The position numbers and the translations under genes are program-made. The notes below the pieces were generated by a model. That model saw only the letters and a program-made list of their open reading frames with translations. It was not told the DNA's origin and made no database searches. From positions 1 through 64,000 of the IMG/VR virus record IMGVR_UViG_3300017950_001860: a DNA stretch of 64,000 bases. One strand, 5' to 3'. Below, piece after piece: positions 31,787-40,213 of the stretch (the first letter of the stretch is position 1; every line of letters begins with the position of its first letter). The stretch comes from a virus.

Positions 31787-32571
31787 ATTTCTTCCAATCT
31801 CGGAGCATATACGCCTCTATGTTGTACAGAAATTTGGCTAGACTTTATTGCAAATTCTATTGCCTTTTCTTTATTATCAGTTAACATATAATATGTAACA
31901 AAGGCTGCAAAAAAACTATCTCCTGCACCGGTTACATCGGCTATTTCTATTGGTTCTACATGATGAGTAGATGTTGTTTTACCATTTTCTATAACAAGCA
32001 CATCTTTGTCAGCTCGGGTTACAACTAAACTTTCTGCTTCTGATATAGCATCATTATACTCATGTTCGTTTATTTTTACTATACAATTTCTAAATCTTGC
32101 AAGATCAGGTTTCTTAGTATCAATAAATATCGGAACAGTTGCATTATTAGTTATTTCTTCTATTAAATCATAAGGAACTAACCCTTTGTCATAATCTGGT
32201 ATTACTATACAGTCATATACGCCAGCATACGACAACTTTACTTCTTGACTCTTAACCTTTTCATCAACTCTGTAAACTTGCCTATAGGATCCTTTTTCAA
32301 TATACCTATGTTTGTTTTCTACAACATAAGTTTGCAAATTAATATTCTTTACGCCCAATGCTTTAAAGTTTTCTGCAACATTGTAACTCATGCCGTATGC
32401 ACTTTCAGTATACATAAGATCAAAAATAGGCACAGGTGCTTCTTGGCTTATACGAGTTACTTTGCCGTAATGATTTAGATCACAACAACCGTCACCTATT
32501 ATTAATACGTTCAATGACCTTTGTTGAAGAATATCTTGCATCTCTTTCAAAGAAAAACAGTTCTTTTGCAT
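31774..32571 (-). CDS. PfkB-family sugar kinase, HldE N-domain-like
   Basis: 265 residues. RSLNVLIIGDGCCDLNHYGK and QEAPVPIFD at the start and IADVTGAGDSFFAAFVTYYM near the end (anion hole and catalytic Asp) mark the ribokinase/PfkB family. The opening IGDxxxD...Y...RISxEAPVPV pattern is that of D-glycero-beta-D-manno-heptose-7-phosphate kinase (HldE domain 1, RfaE). It phosphorylates C1 of a sugar-7-phosphate. At about 265 residues it is slightly shorter than the HldE kinase domain. The start at 32571 has AGGA seven bases before it and lies 80 bases inside the preceding cytidylyltransferase gene. Confidence 0.82.
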   Translation of the reverse strand: MQKNCFSLKEMQDILQQRSLNVLIIGDGCCDLNHYGKVTRISQEAPVPIFDLMYTESAYGMSYNVAENFKALGVKNINLQTYVVENKHRYIEKGSYRQVYRVDEKVKSQEVKLSYAGVYDCIVIPDYDKGLVPYDLIEEITNNATVPIFIDTKKPDLARFRNCIVKINEHEYNDAISEAESLVVTRADKDVLVIENGKTTSTHHVEPIEIADVTGAGDSFFAAFVTYYMLTDNKEKAIEFAIKSSQISVQHRGVYAPRLEEICKD

Positions 32572-32887
32572 ATTCGCTTCCTATAACTCTTTTATTTACA
32601 TAGTCTGATCCAACTATCATTAAATCTGGACCATATTCTTTTACAGTACTTATGAGCTCGTCGTCTGTTCCAAACAAACTAACTTCGTCAATGAATTTAA
32701 TGCATTCTAGCATACGCCTGCGTATGTCTTGGTTATTAACAGGTCTGTCGAAACCTTTGTTTACTTTTATCCTCTCGTCAGTATCTATTGCTACTTTTAA
32801 ATAGTCGCCTTGGGATTTTGCATATTCAAATAATGCCATGTGTCCCGGATGCAGTATATCAAAAGTTCCGTTTACAAAAATTTTCAT
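32492..32887 (-). CDS. Nucleotidyltransferase, HldE C-domain / TagD-like
   Basis: 131 residues. FVNGTFDILHPGHMALFEYA is the cytidylyltransferase signature (GxFDxxHxGH), LMIVGSDYVNKRVIGS the second nucleotide site, and YSSTKVIERI the C-terminal STxxI motif. It transfers a nucleotide to a sugar-1-phosphate (ADP-heptose synthase type) or to glycerol-3-phosphate. Beside an HldE-like kinase and a HAD phosphatase, the heptose route is favoured (inference). In most bacteria these domains are one protein in the order kinase-transferase. Here they are separate genes in the opposite order. Confidence 0.85.
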   Translation of the reverse strand: MKIFVNGTFDILHPGHMALFEYAKSQGDYLKVAIDTDERIKVNKGFDRPVNNQDIRRRMLECIKFIDEVSLFGTDDELISTVKEYGPDLMIVGSDYVNKRVIGSEYAKELFFFERDARYSSTKVIERINNR

Positions 32888-33405
32888 ACAGAATATAATT
32901 GCGGATATTCTAACATTAGATGCATGCCGCCCTTCTCGTATGCGTTTTTATATACATCAAATATCTGTTCGCTAGATGTAAATTCATAAAATGTTGTGTT
33001 TGGACATAACGACTTAAATTGTTCAAAATAATTACCCTTATGTTGATGTCCGGGATCTAATGGCTCATCGGCGCCTTTGCCTACTCTAATAATAACCGTA
33101 GCTGTGCTTCCTGTCATCAGTTCATACTTATCTATATGGTTAACAAGTTGATTTGTTGCACTTATTAAGAAGTCCCATCTAGGATAAATGGTAACTACTT
33201 TCATTCCGGTCATTGCCATACCTAGACTTATCCCCATTTGAACTTCTTCCATTACTGGAGTTTCTATCATTTTATCTTTGTTGACATTATCGAGTGTAGC
33301 ACTCATTGGATTACCAGGAAAAACAATTTGTTGTCCGATAAACTTTGTATCATTTTTATCACCTAAAAAGGTCATTGCCTTTGTTAGTTCTTCTTTATAA
33401 CTCAT
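32884..33405 (-). CDS. Thiamine-diphosphate enzyme, E1 beta/transketolase pyrimidine-domain-like
   Basis: 173 residues. ETPVMEEVQMGISLGMAMTG then MKVVTIYPRWDFLISATNQL matches the pyrimidine-binding domain of E1 beta subunits and transketolases, with the E of METPVMEE in the place of the catalytic Glu that activates thiamine diphosphate. There is no C-terminal transketolase domain, so it is much shorter than a complete E1 beta (about 325 residues). Its likely partner is the E1 alpha-like protein at 39584-40213. It overlaps the cytidylyltransferase gene by four bases. Such pairs can transfer acyl or ketol units, for example to build unusual sugars (inference). Confidence 0.75.
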   Translation of the reverse strand: MSYKEELTKAMTFLGDKNDTKFIGQQIVFPGNPMSATLDNVNKDKMIETPVMEEVQMGISLGMAMTGMKVVTIYPRWDFLISATNQLVNHIDKYELMTGSTATVIIRVGKGADEPLDPGHQHKGNYFEQFKSLCPNTTFYEFTSSEQIFDVYKNAYEKGGMHLMLEYPQLYSV

Positions 33406-34312
33406 TTTGATAAATTCCTTGTTTTATGTTAACATGTAGTAACGGCGAAAACGACGGTAAATTAGTAAACGGCTGTAACAAATTTCTATCTTCTATAGTT
33501 TTAATAACGTTTTCAGCCATTACATGATGGCACAACATTGATGGATGGTCATCTAAGGGCGGTTGATTAAAATAGTCATAATCGGATCTTATTGTTAATT
33601 CTTGATTACCAGGTTGATGTTCGTCCATCATGTCTGCCATGCTTTGGTATTCTATTCCTTTATAAGTCAATGTCATTAACCGTTCATTCATCCAAGGATT
33701 ATTTCTAATCCATTCTAAATTTTCATTTGGCCATGATAGTAACAGTGTAGGTATACCCTTATCTTCACAAGTGCGTAAAAAATGTTCTATAGGTCTTAGA
33801 CTATAATCAATATACCATTTTACATAATCATCAGGTGTTTTGATATCATGTATCTTCATAAAACGTTTTAATTTAGGAATATCATTGTACAATTCATTAA
33901 AAGCAATACCCGGTCCTTCAAAAGCAATACAATCTCTATGAGGTTGAGTAAGTTGCATTACTACTAAACCAATATCTTCTAAAGGAATATCTGTCCTTCC
34001 GTGTCCATCCACAAAATTAGTATCACTAAAAAAACAGGTATTCCACCACTTTAAAATACTCTGATGACTGCCGCCGTTAACTCTATCTACTATTTCTGAT
34101 GTATTAAAGTAATTTGCAACCAGTCTTGGAAATCTCATTCTTGCAGCGTGTTCAATTTGTGTGTGATTTACTAGTCGGTGATCGTAGGTGTTCCACGGTT
34201 GTTCAACTATGCTAGGAAGTCCTGTATAATAATACAGACCTTGTCCCCAAGTAAAACTACATCCTGCAAATAAAATAGATTTATTTACTTTTTCTGTTTT
34301 TCGTTTTATCAC
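33395..34312 (-). CDS. SGNH/GDSL-hydrolase-like protein
   Basis: 305 residues with a GTG start behind a perfect AAGGAGGA ribosome site. SILFAGCSFTWGQGLYYYTG is the block-I-like motif, RVNGGSHQSILKWWN the Gly block, GLVVMQLTQPHRD the central strand and HPSMLCHHVMAENVI the C-terminal block, where the Asp-x-x-His dyad is not obvious. It is longer than the paralogues because of a large middle insertion. It sits among glycan genes, fitting a sugar esterase or acyltransferase role, but catalytic competence is uncertain. Confidence 0.58.
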   Translation of the reverse strand: MIKRKTEKVNKSILFAGCSFTWGQGLYYYTGLPSIVEQPWNTYDHRLVNHTQIEHAARMRFPRLVANYFNTSEIVDRVNGGSHQSILKWWNTCFFSDTNFVDGHGRTDIPLEDIGLVVMQLTQPHRDCIAFEGPGIAFNELYNDIPKLKRFMKIHDIKTPDDYVKWYIDYSLRPIEHFLRTCEDKGIPTLLLSWPNENLEWIRNNPWMNERLMTLTYKGIEYQSMADMMDEHQPGNQELTIRSDYDYFNQPPLDDHPSMLCHHVMAENVIKTIEDRNLLQPFTNLPSFSPLLHVNIKQGIYQNEL

Positions 34313-34736
34313 TTTGTCCTCCTTTCGGCCAACTTATTTCCCAGTCTTTAAAATCTGCTGCTAAACAGTCTACTTTATAATCTTTTCTTCCACCAATTAG
34401 TTCTTGTATAATATTCTTACTTGTATTTCTAATTCCGTTCAGACCATGAGTAAGTTCAAGATTTCCTTCTTTTTCGCCTCTACGAAACTTTGATTCATTT
34501 TGCCAGATATGCAAATTCATTTGTGCGCAAACTATTATAGCTCTAATAGTTTTTGCATCAACTACTGAATTATTTTCATCTAGTATAAGTTGTATGTCGT
34601 GTACAATATCATCAATCTCTTGTGCGTACTCGTCTTTGTATTCTGGTATAAAGACTTCTTTTAATTGTACAATAGAAAGTCTATCAATTAATTCACTTAG
34701 TGTTTGTAAATATCTTCTTTCTGATTTGTATGTCAT
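34281..34736 (-). CDS. Helical protein of unknown function with LSELIDRLSI motif
   Basis: 151 residues, predicted largely alpha-helical. TLSELIDRLSIVQLKEVF near the N-terminus resembles a motif of small helical proteins in polysaccharide gene clusters (DUF4254/DUF6165-like, from memory, not checked). The rest has the conserved-looking IIVCAQMNLHIWQNESKFR. The C-terminus is basic (QSDKTKNRKSK). ATGA overlap with the epimerase gene and AGGAG upstream. No catalytic motif is visible. It is probably a helper of glycan synthesis. Confidence 0.55.
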   Translation of the reverse strand: MTYKSERRYLQTLSELIDRLSIVQLKEVFIPEYKDEYAQEIDDIVHDIQLILDENNSVVDAKTIRAIIVCAQMNLHIWQNESKFRRGEKEGNLELTHGLNGIRNTSKNIIQELIGGRKDYKVDCLAADFKDWEISWPKGGQSDKTKNRKSK

Positions 34737-35665
34737 AGGTTCGTAAAACTCCTGTTGTTGTGCGTAACTACAATACTATATGCTTCAATAAGTTGTTTTA
34801 TACCATAATCTAAATCATACAAAGGTTTCCAACCTAGTGATTCTATTTTATCATTACTTACAATATAGTTTCGTTTATCAAAGTCTTGTTTAAATTCGTC
34901 CTGCTTAATAACTAAACCAGGTATGTGTTCTTTTATTTTTTCTGCAAGTTCCATTTTACTTAGATTAGCAGTAGACAATCCTACATTAAATGCTTCGCCT
35001 GAACATTTTTCATAGTTTTCTATTACAAACTCAAATGCTCTTGCAATGTCTTGTACATGTATATAGTTGCGTTTAAAATGCGCTTCAAACAAAACGAGAT
35101 ATCCATCCGTAAAAGATTTATAAACAAAATCATTTACTAACAGGTCTTGGCGCATTCTAGGACTAATTCCAAAAACAGTAGCAAGTCTTAGTGCAACACC
35201 GCCGCTAGCAATAACTGTATCTTCTGCGTCACACTTTGTTTTAGCATACAAACTAAGAGGTTTAAATGGACTTTCTTCTGTGATAATTTCTTCACTAGAA
35301 CCATACTGGCTGTTTGTGTTAGGCATAATCAATTTCTGTTTTGCTGTTAACACTTGTGCAATGTGCTTTATCTGTTCGTAGTTAACTTCTACTGTAAGTT
35401 GAGGATTATCTTTACATGCTGGCATTCCTACAATAGCAGCTAAGGGAATTATTACATCGTGATCTTTAACTAATTCTTGCAATAGTTCTTTGTTGCGTAC
35501 ATCGCCTTTTACAAAACAAAAGTTGTCGTTTTTAAATAGATGCAAAAGAGACAATTGCTTGTACATAAGATTGTCTAATACTGTAACAGCATATCCTTTA
35601 GATAACAAATATTCTGCTGCTGTAGAACCTAAGTATCCGGCTCCGCCTGTGATTAATATTTTCAT
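34733..35665 (-). CDS. NAD-dependent sugar epimerase/dehydratase (extended SDR)
   Basis: 310 residues. KILITGGAGYLGSTAAEYL is the glycine-rich NAD-binding motif and VTVLDN the acidic end of strand 2. PLAAIVGMPACKDNP follows, then SLYAKTKCDAED, which contains the catalytic YxxxK. The Ser/Thr of the triad lies in MPNTNSQYGSS. The family includes UDP-glucose 4-epimerases and NDP-sugar 4,6-dehydratases; length and motifs do not decide between them. AAAGGG precedes the ATG. It supplies an NDP-sugar for the glycosyltransferase-like proteins around it. Confidence 0.85.
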   Translation of the reverse strand: MKILITGGAGYLGSTAAEYLLSKGYAVTVLDNLMYKQLSLLHLFKNDNFCFVKGDVRNKELLQELVKDHDVIIPLAAIVGMPACKDNPQLTVEVNYEQIKHIAQVLTAKQKLIMPNTNSQYGSSEEIITEESPFKPLSLYAKTKCDAEDTVIASGGVALRLATVFGISPRMRQDLLVNDFVYKSFTDGYLVLFEAHFKRNYIHVQDIARAFEFVIENYEKCSGEAFNVGLSTANLSKMELAEKIKEHIPGLVIKQDEFKQDFDKRNYIVSNDKIESLGWKPLYDLDYGIKQLIEAYSIVVTHNNRSFTNL

Positions 35666-35670
35666 ATATT

Positions 35671-36768
35671 TTATCCCTTTAAAGCATTTATAAACTTTGA
35701 TGTTAATACCATATCGTCATCTTGTGTAATCATACGAATTAATTTTTCATAATTTTTTTCTATTTTTTCACCATAATTGTCTAGTAAATATTTTTGAACA
35801 TTATGATTAGTTTTATATTTTTCTTTTAGATCGATTAGATATTTGCAAGTGCTATATATAGAATTTTGTGCGTCATCTTGTGTAATCTCATTTAAATTTT
35901 CAGGAAGAAATTTAAAATTTAGTAACCAAAATCCATTGTCAATAAGCCATTTATATTGATCTTGAGTCGTATATAGCATAAAAAATATTTTTGCTTTACC
36001 ATATAACAAACATTTTAATGTTTTTTCCGATATATGTTGTCTGTGAAATCTACTGTCTGTATCGACACCATCAGCCCAATTGTGACCTACATCGTTACCT
36101 ATTGTTTCCCATAACATATTAACAACACTAGTTTGGTAATCTGTATAAGATGATATGTGATTATGTTCCCAAACTCCGAATATTTCATAACTATTAATAA
36201 CATCAGAAATATTACTACTATGCGATTTGTAAATTTTAAGATCTTCTTTTAATATTTCTTTCATATTATCATAGATCATATGTCTAGTCTGAGACAATTT
36301 TCCGTTTATATGGAAAGGTCTGTGATAACATCCAACAAGATTATTTTTTACGTCAGATGGATAAAAATTTAAAAATTCATGACCAAAATAATAATAAAAA
36401 TAAAATAAAGTTAATCTATAATCATTTATAGCATTTTTATGATCAAAAGAATATTTTGCGCCAGAAAGATATATATTACCGTTATCTAAAAATCTTTTTA
36501 TATCATTATCTGAAAAGCTAGGACCTATCTTTTCGCCAGGAGTTGATAAAACTATTTTACTTTTATTTTCTTGATTAATAACATCAATGCTGTTAGAACA
36601 TTCTAAGTATTTTTTTTTAGGCCAAGATTTGCCAAAATAGAACAAATCATTGTTAAGTTTAACACTAAAGCTACCTCGCTCTCCTACATTAACCTTGCCA
36701 TTTTTTAAAAAATACATAATGTACCCTATTTCATTCCAATGGCTATACTTAAAATAATACTTGGACAT
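35671..36768 (-). CDS. Glycosyltransferase-like protein
   Basis: 365 residues from the ATG at 36768, which shares a base with the previous stop. The C-terminal part has HISEKTLKCLLYGKAKIFFM then LIDNGFWLL, matching the SEKT...P...L..LGF segment of 38270-39583 and 41433-42809. In glycosyltransferases this acidic-Lys-Thr loop commonly contacts the donor nucleotide. The N-terminal half (SHWNEIGYIMYFLKNGKVNV) has no recognised motif. It is unusually rich in Lys, Asn, Tyr and Phe. Sugar donor and acceptor are unknown. Confidence 0.55.
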   Translation of the reverse strand: MSKYYFKYSHWNEIGYIMYFLKNGKVNVGERGSFSVKLNNDLFYFGKSWPKKKYLECSNSIDVINQENKSKIVLSTPGEKIGPSFSDNDIKRFLDNGNIYLSGAKYSFDHKNAINDYRLTLFYFYYYFGHEFLNFYPSDVKNNLVGCYHRPFHINGKLSQTRHMIYDNMKEILKEDLKIYKSHSSNISDVINSYEIFGVWEHNHISSYTDYQTSVVNMLWETIGNDVGHNWADGVDTDSRFHRQHISEKTLKCLLYGKAKIFFMLYTTQDQYKWLIDNGFWLLNFKFLPENLNEITQDDAQNSIYSTCKYLIDLKEKYKTNHNVQKYLLDNYGEKIEKNYEKLIRMITQDDDMVLTSKFINALKG

Positions 36769-38270
36769 CAATCACCTAATAATTTTCTTTTTAAAGTTTT
36801 CTTTCTTGTATTACGCAATTGCTCTACTGCATGAAATCCAAATCTTTTTTCTAATAGTCTCTCATATTCTGGTAAGCTATTGTATCTATCCCATGCATAA
36901 TCTCTAAATCTTAAAACTTCTGCTGCTGACAAATAATCTGTTGGCAAGTTTTGTGTTTCATATGCGTGTTGCGAGTAACCTATATACTGGTCAGGAAGTT
37001 TTACTCCATTTGCTTTTGACTGTCTATATAACGGCGATCCTGGATAAGCCATAGCACAGTAAAAACTAGCCATTTCAGTTAAGTTTTCTTTAGCAAACTG
37101 TAAGGTATTTTCCATACTTTTCTGCGTGTCTCCTGGTAATCCAAATATGTAATTTCCTGCTACTGCAATACCATGCGATTGAATATTTGCAATCAATGTA
37201 GTAATGTTTACATCTTCAAACCCTTCTTTGTATATAATTTTTCTAGCTTCTATATCAGGATTCTCAATTCCTAATGCGAGCCATTTAACACCTGCACGTC
37301 TTAGTATTTCTAAATGCTCTGGTTTACAAGTGTCTACTCTAGCATATGCCCATATGTTAAAGTCATAGCCTCGTTCAATGATTAACTCACATATTCTTAC
37401 AAAATGTCTAGGATTAAGAACAAACAGTTCATCTGCAAATTTAATATTTTTAACACCTTTAGCTGCTAGTATACCAAGTTGATTAACTGTAAATTCCGGA
37501 GACCAAAATCTAAAGCCATTCATATGAGATGCGTCGAGTTGATCATTGCTAGATCTATTAATAATATTAATCATACAAAAGGAACACTTATACGGACATC
37601 CTAAACTAGTATATATAGATGCAAAAGGTTCTTTTATTGAATTATTAGTCCAACTATGCCAGCCAGCTGTTCTATACCCACTGTTAGGATCTATTTTATT
37701 CCAATTTATTCCAGGCAAGATAATATCAAGGTTGCTTCTAGAAACAGGAATAGATGCTTCATTTAAATGTACACCTTCTGCATCCCTATATGCTATACCT
37801 TTGATGTAGGACAAGGACTTTGTTAAGTCCGAAGCTTGACTTAAATCGTGTAATGCTTGTACACCTTCATTTGTAAATGCAATGTCAATAAAAGAATGTA
37901 ACTCAAGTGTTTCGACAGGCAATGCACTTACATGCCCGCCGACGAATCCTATTTTAATATTAGCATCTAATTGTTTTACAAGTTCTGCAACTTCTATTGC
38001 TCCGGTCATATTTTGCGAAGAAGCGCTCGGTTGTGCTCCATAGACAATAAAAACTGCCATTTCACATCTAGAGTCTTGTATCCTTGCCGCTGACTGTTCT
38101 GCAGTCAATCCTAAGACTTCGCAATCTAATATTTCTGTTCCTATACCTGCTGTTGATAGACTATTTTCTAAGAGTCCTGCCCAAATAGGTGTCTCTATAG
38201 CACTATCGGATGATGCTAAAGACTGAAATACTCTTTTTGCAGAATTTGCATGAATAAGCAAAAATTTCAT
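36768..38270 (-). CDS. B12-binding-domain radical SAM protein
   Basis: 500 residues. The N-terminal domain has the cobalamin-binding-type pattern (LLENSLSTAGIGTEILDCEV, then IKIGFVGGHVSALP) without a clear DxHxxG. The cluster motif TSLGCPYKCSFCMINIINRS is near residue 225, followed by KFADELFVLNPRHF, ALGIENPD and GNYIFGLPGDT. This is the best match in the window to the large B12-radical SAM family of methylases and cyclases. It lies between two glycosyltransferase-like genes, so a sugar or lipid-linked substrate is plausible. It is not closely related to the tandem trio at 17508-21876. Confidence 0.87.
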   Translation of the reverse strand: MKFLLIHANSAKRVFQSLASSDSAIETPIWAGLLENSLSTAGIGTEILDCEVLGLTAEQSAARIQDSRCEMAVFIVYGAQPSASSQNMTGAIEVAELVKQLDANIKIGFVGGHVSALPVETLELHSFIDIAFTNEGVQALHDLSQASDLTKSLSYIKGIAYRDAEGVHLNEASIPVSRSNLDIILPGINWNKIDPNSGYRTAGWHSWTNNSIKEPFASIYTSLGCPYKCSFCMINIINRSSNDQLDASHMNGFRFWSPEFTVNQLGILAAKGVKNIKFADELFVLNPRHFVRICELIIERGYDFNIWAYARVDTCKPEHLEILRRAGVKWLALGIENPDIEARKIIYKEGFEDVNITTLIANIQSHGIAVAGNYIFGLPGDTQKSMENTLQFAKENLTEMASFYCAMAYPGSPLYRQSKANGVKLPDQYIGYSQHAYETQNLPTDYLSAAEVLRFRDYAWDRYNSLPEYERLLEKRFGFHAVEQLRNTRKKTLKRKLLGD

Positions 38271-39583
38271 TACCGATATAGTTCCTCAATTTTTTCAAAC
38301 AACTCTATATAAGGATTAGTATCTATAAAAGTTTTAAGATGTTCTTGATTATATAAAAGTATATCCTTACAATTATAATACAGATCATGCATTGTGTCAA
38401 GAGACATATTACCCAGTCTTCTAATTTCTTTCATCATTAATTGAACACGCTTCTTCTTATTATCTTCTCTAGTATATGCTTCGTCAATATACGGTTCAAA
38501 AGTTTTAAAACCTAACTCGTGCAACAGTTGTATTGCACCAATATTTCCGTAGTGTATAAACGGATGTAAATTTACAAATGGTCTAAACGTTTTTTCAGAA
38601 TTAAAAGGATAATCGTTATTGATAAAATCTGTTTCAGATACAATACTTACATAACTATCAGTATACCACTGTTTATTAGTTTGGTTTGATGGAAATCCTG
38701 TTTTGTCATCAAAATGATTAGTGTCAAGTTCTATTGGAATCATTGCATTAGCTTTATCAATTACGTCCTTAGGCATATCAGCACCGTAATGTTCATAAAG
38801 CCAATTTTGTACAATGTCTGTTTCTTCCTGCATAGGTGAAATAAAACTTGCTAAACTTTTTTCTAATAAACCTGTACGCACTAATTCGTATAATAGATAA
38901 TATCTATGCTTTCGATTTGCCCTATTTAAAGTTAAAAAGTGCTTACTACGTTTAGATCCATCTAGGTCTGCCTCTCTTACTATATCAGCAGTATAATTTA
39001 GACTACCAACAAACGGAAAGTTCATCATTTCTTTTGCACTTTCGTGTGCAAAGAACGTCGAACTTTCGATAACATGCATTTCTGTATTTTTTTGAATATT
39101 GCCAGCAACCATAATTAAATTTTTTAAATCCATTCCATAAGATCTAAAATAGTCTTCTATTTTTCGTATACCGTCTAACATAATCGGATCATGCGTAAGA
39201 TTAATTATAATCTTAACCTTTCCTGATAGAATTAAATTACGCATCTTAGTTGACAGTGTATCCATAAGAGAATAATGAATATTAGTATTTTTTGTATAAC
39301 TGCCCTTCCATAAAACTTCAAAATGCAAAATCTCTAAAGGAAATAAGTAAGTTTCATTATCGTTAACATCTACTTCATCTGGACTTACTTGTTTTAATAG
39401 TCCTGGTTTAATTGTATATCGATGAAAATTATCGTGCCATCTAAAAGATACACCGACAGTCTCTTCTATTCTTTTTCTAATTTCTTCTTCATTAAAAAGA
39501 TTAGAAGTTTCATATAAACAGGACTGATGTAACCCATTAGGTAATGCAATTCCATTTACCCATTTATCAAAAACAACTTTCAT
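38270..39583 (-). CDS. Glycosyltransferase-like protein
   Basis: 437 residues. The C-terminal region has YPFNSEKTFRPFVNLHPFIH, then LLHELGFKTFEPYIDEAY and a helical RVQLMMKEIRRLGNMS. The same run, with small changes, is in 41433-42809 (LTEKVFKPIGNYHPFFFF, LRDLGFKTFSPWIDESYD, RLKMIVSEVKRLCEMS). A central KHFLTLNRANRKHRYYLLYE fits the first motif of this phage glycosyltransferase-like family. It starts one base before the E1 alpha-like gene's stop ends. Function is inferred from layout and neighbours. Confidence 0.58.
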   Translation of the reverse strand: MKVVFDKWVNGIALPNGLHQSCLYETSNLFNEEEIRKRIEETVGVSFRWHDNFHRYTIKPGLLKQVSPDEVDVNDNETYLFPLEILHFEVLWKGSYTKNTNIHYSLMDTLSTKMRNLILSGKVKIIINLTHDPIMLDGIRKIEDYFRSYGMDLKNLIMVAGNIQKNTEMHVIESSTFFAHESAKEMMNFPFVGSLNYTADIVREADLDGSKRSKHFLTLNRANRKHRYYLLYELVRTGLLEKSLASFISPMQEETDIVQNWLYEHYGADMPKDVIDKANAMIPIELDTNHFDDKTGFPSNQTNKQWYTDSYVSIVSETDFINNDYPFNSEKTFRPFVNLHPFIHYGNIGAIQLLHELGFKTFEPYIDEAYTREDNKKKRVQLMMKEIRRLGNMSLDTMHDLYYNCKDILLYNQEHLKTFIDTNPYIELFEKIEELYR

Positions 39584-40213
39584 TTAGAAAACTACCCATT
39601 TACCAGTACCGTAATGAGGATATTTAGATTTATAGTTATAATGTATAACATCATTAGGTAAATCTCTTGTTTTATTCCATGTTGCTACAGTCGGAGTTCT
39701 TGTACTAACTTCGTTATCTTCTACTACAAAGTATAATGGTAGATCGAAATTACGTGCGTACTTATGGACTTCATAAAATAGCCCAGTTTCAAAACACATA
39801 TCTCCTATAAAGCACCAAACTTTATCATCAGTTCCGTTATCTTTGATAGACTTAGCAACACCTAATGCTATTGAAAGAGGTCCACCGACGATTGCACTAC
39901 TATAGAATTTTTCATCGATGTTACAAACTGTAATAGATTTACCATCAAGTATTTCTTGTTCTAACCAATTAGGACTTAGACCTTTTAACAAAGCATGATA
40001 ATGACTACGCCATGTAGAAAATACCCAGTCGCTTGTTTTAATTCTTTTAAATATTTCTATCAACGAATCTTCATTACCGTTACTTAAATGAACAGGTCCT
40101 CTAATCTTAGCACCTTCCCAATGTTCTATTATTTTATTTTCAAACTCAATTAGATCTTGTGCTGTAAAAATGCTTTCTCTCACCTGAGGATACTGTTCTA
40201 AATTTTTAATCAT
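39584..40213 (-). CDS. Thiamine-diphosphate enzyme, E1 alpha-like
   Basis: 209 residues. VWCFIGDMCFETGLFYEVHK then LPLYFVVEDNEVSTRTPT is the thiamine-diphosphate/Mg binding motif of dehydrogenase E1 alpha subunits (GDG...N, here GDM...DN). WVFSTWRSHYHALLKGLSPN and YSSAIVGGPLSIALGVAKS complete the domain. At 209 residues it is shorter than a normal alpha subunit (about 330). It pairs by type with the E1 beta-like protein at 32884-33405, but the genes are 6 kb apart. No E2 or E3 is present, so a non-oxidative ketol or aldehyde transfer on a sugar is more likely than a dehydrogenase complex (inference). Confidence 0.77.
   Translation of the reverse strand: MIKNLEQYPQVRESIFTAQDLIEFENKIIEHWEGAKIRGPVHLSNGNEDSLIEIFKRIKTSDWVFSTWRSHYHALLKGLSPNWLEQEILDGKSITVCNIDEKFYSSAIVGGPLSIALGVAKSIKDNGTDDKVWCFIGDMCFETGLFYEVHKYARNFDLPLYFVVEDNEVSTRTPTVATWNKTRDLPNDVIHYNYKSKYPHYGTGKWVVF

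Noticed and set aside
34261-34300. AGTAAATA on the minus strand as a late promoter
   Set aside because: It lies inside the coding sequence of the SGNH-like gene just after its well-supported GTG start, and encodes Val-Asn-Lys there; no gene start follows it.
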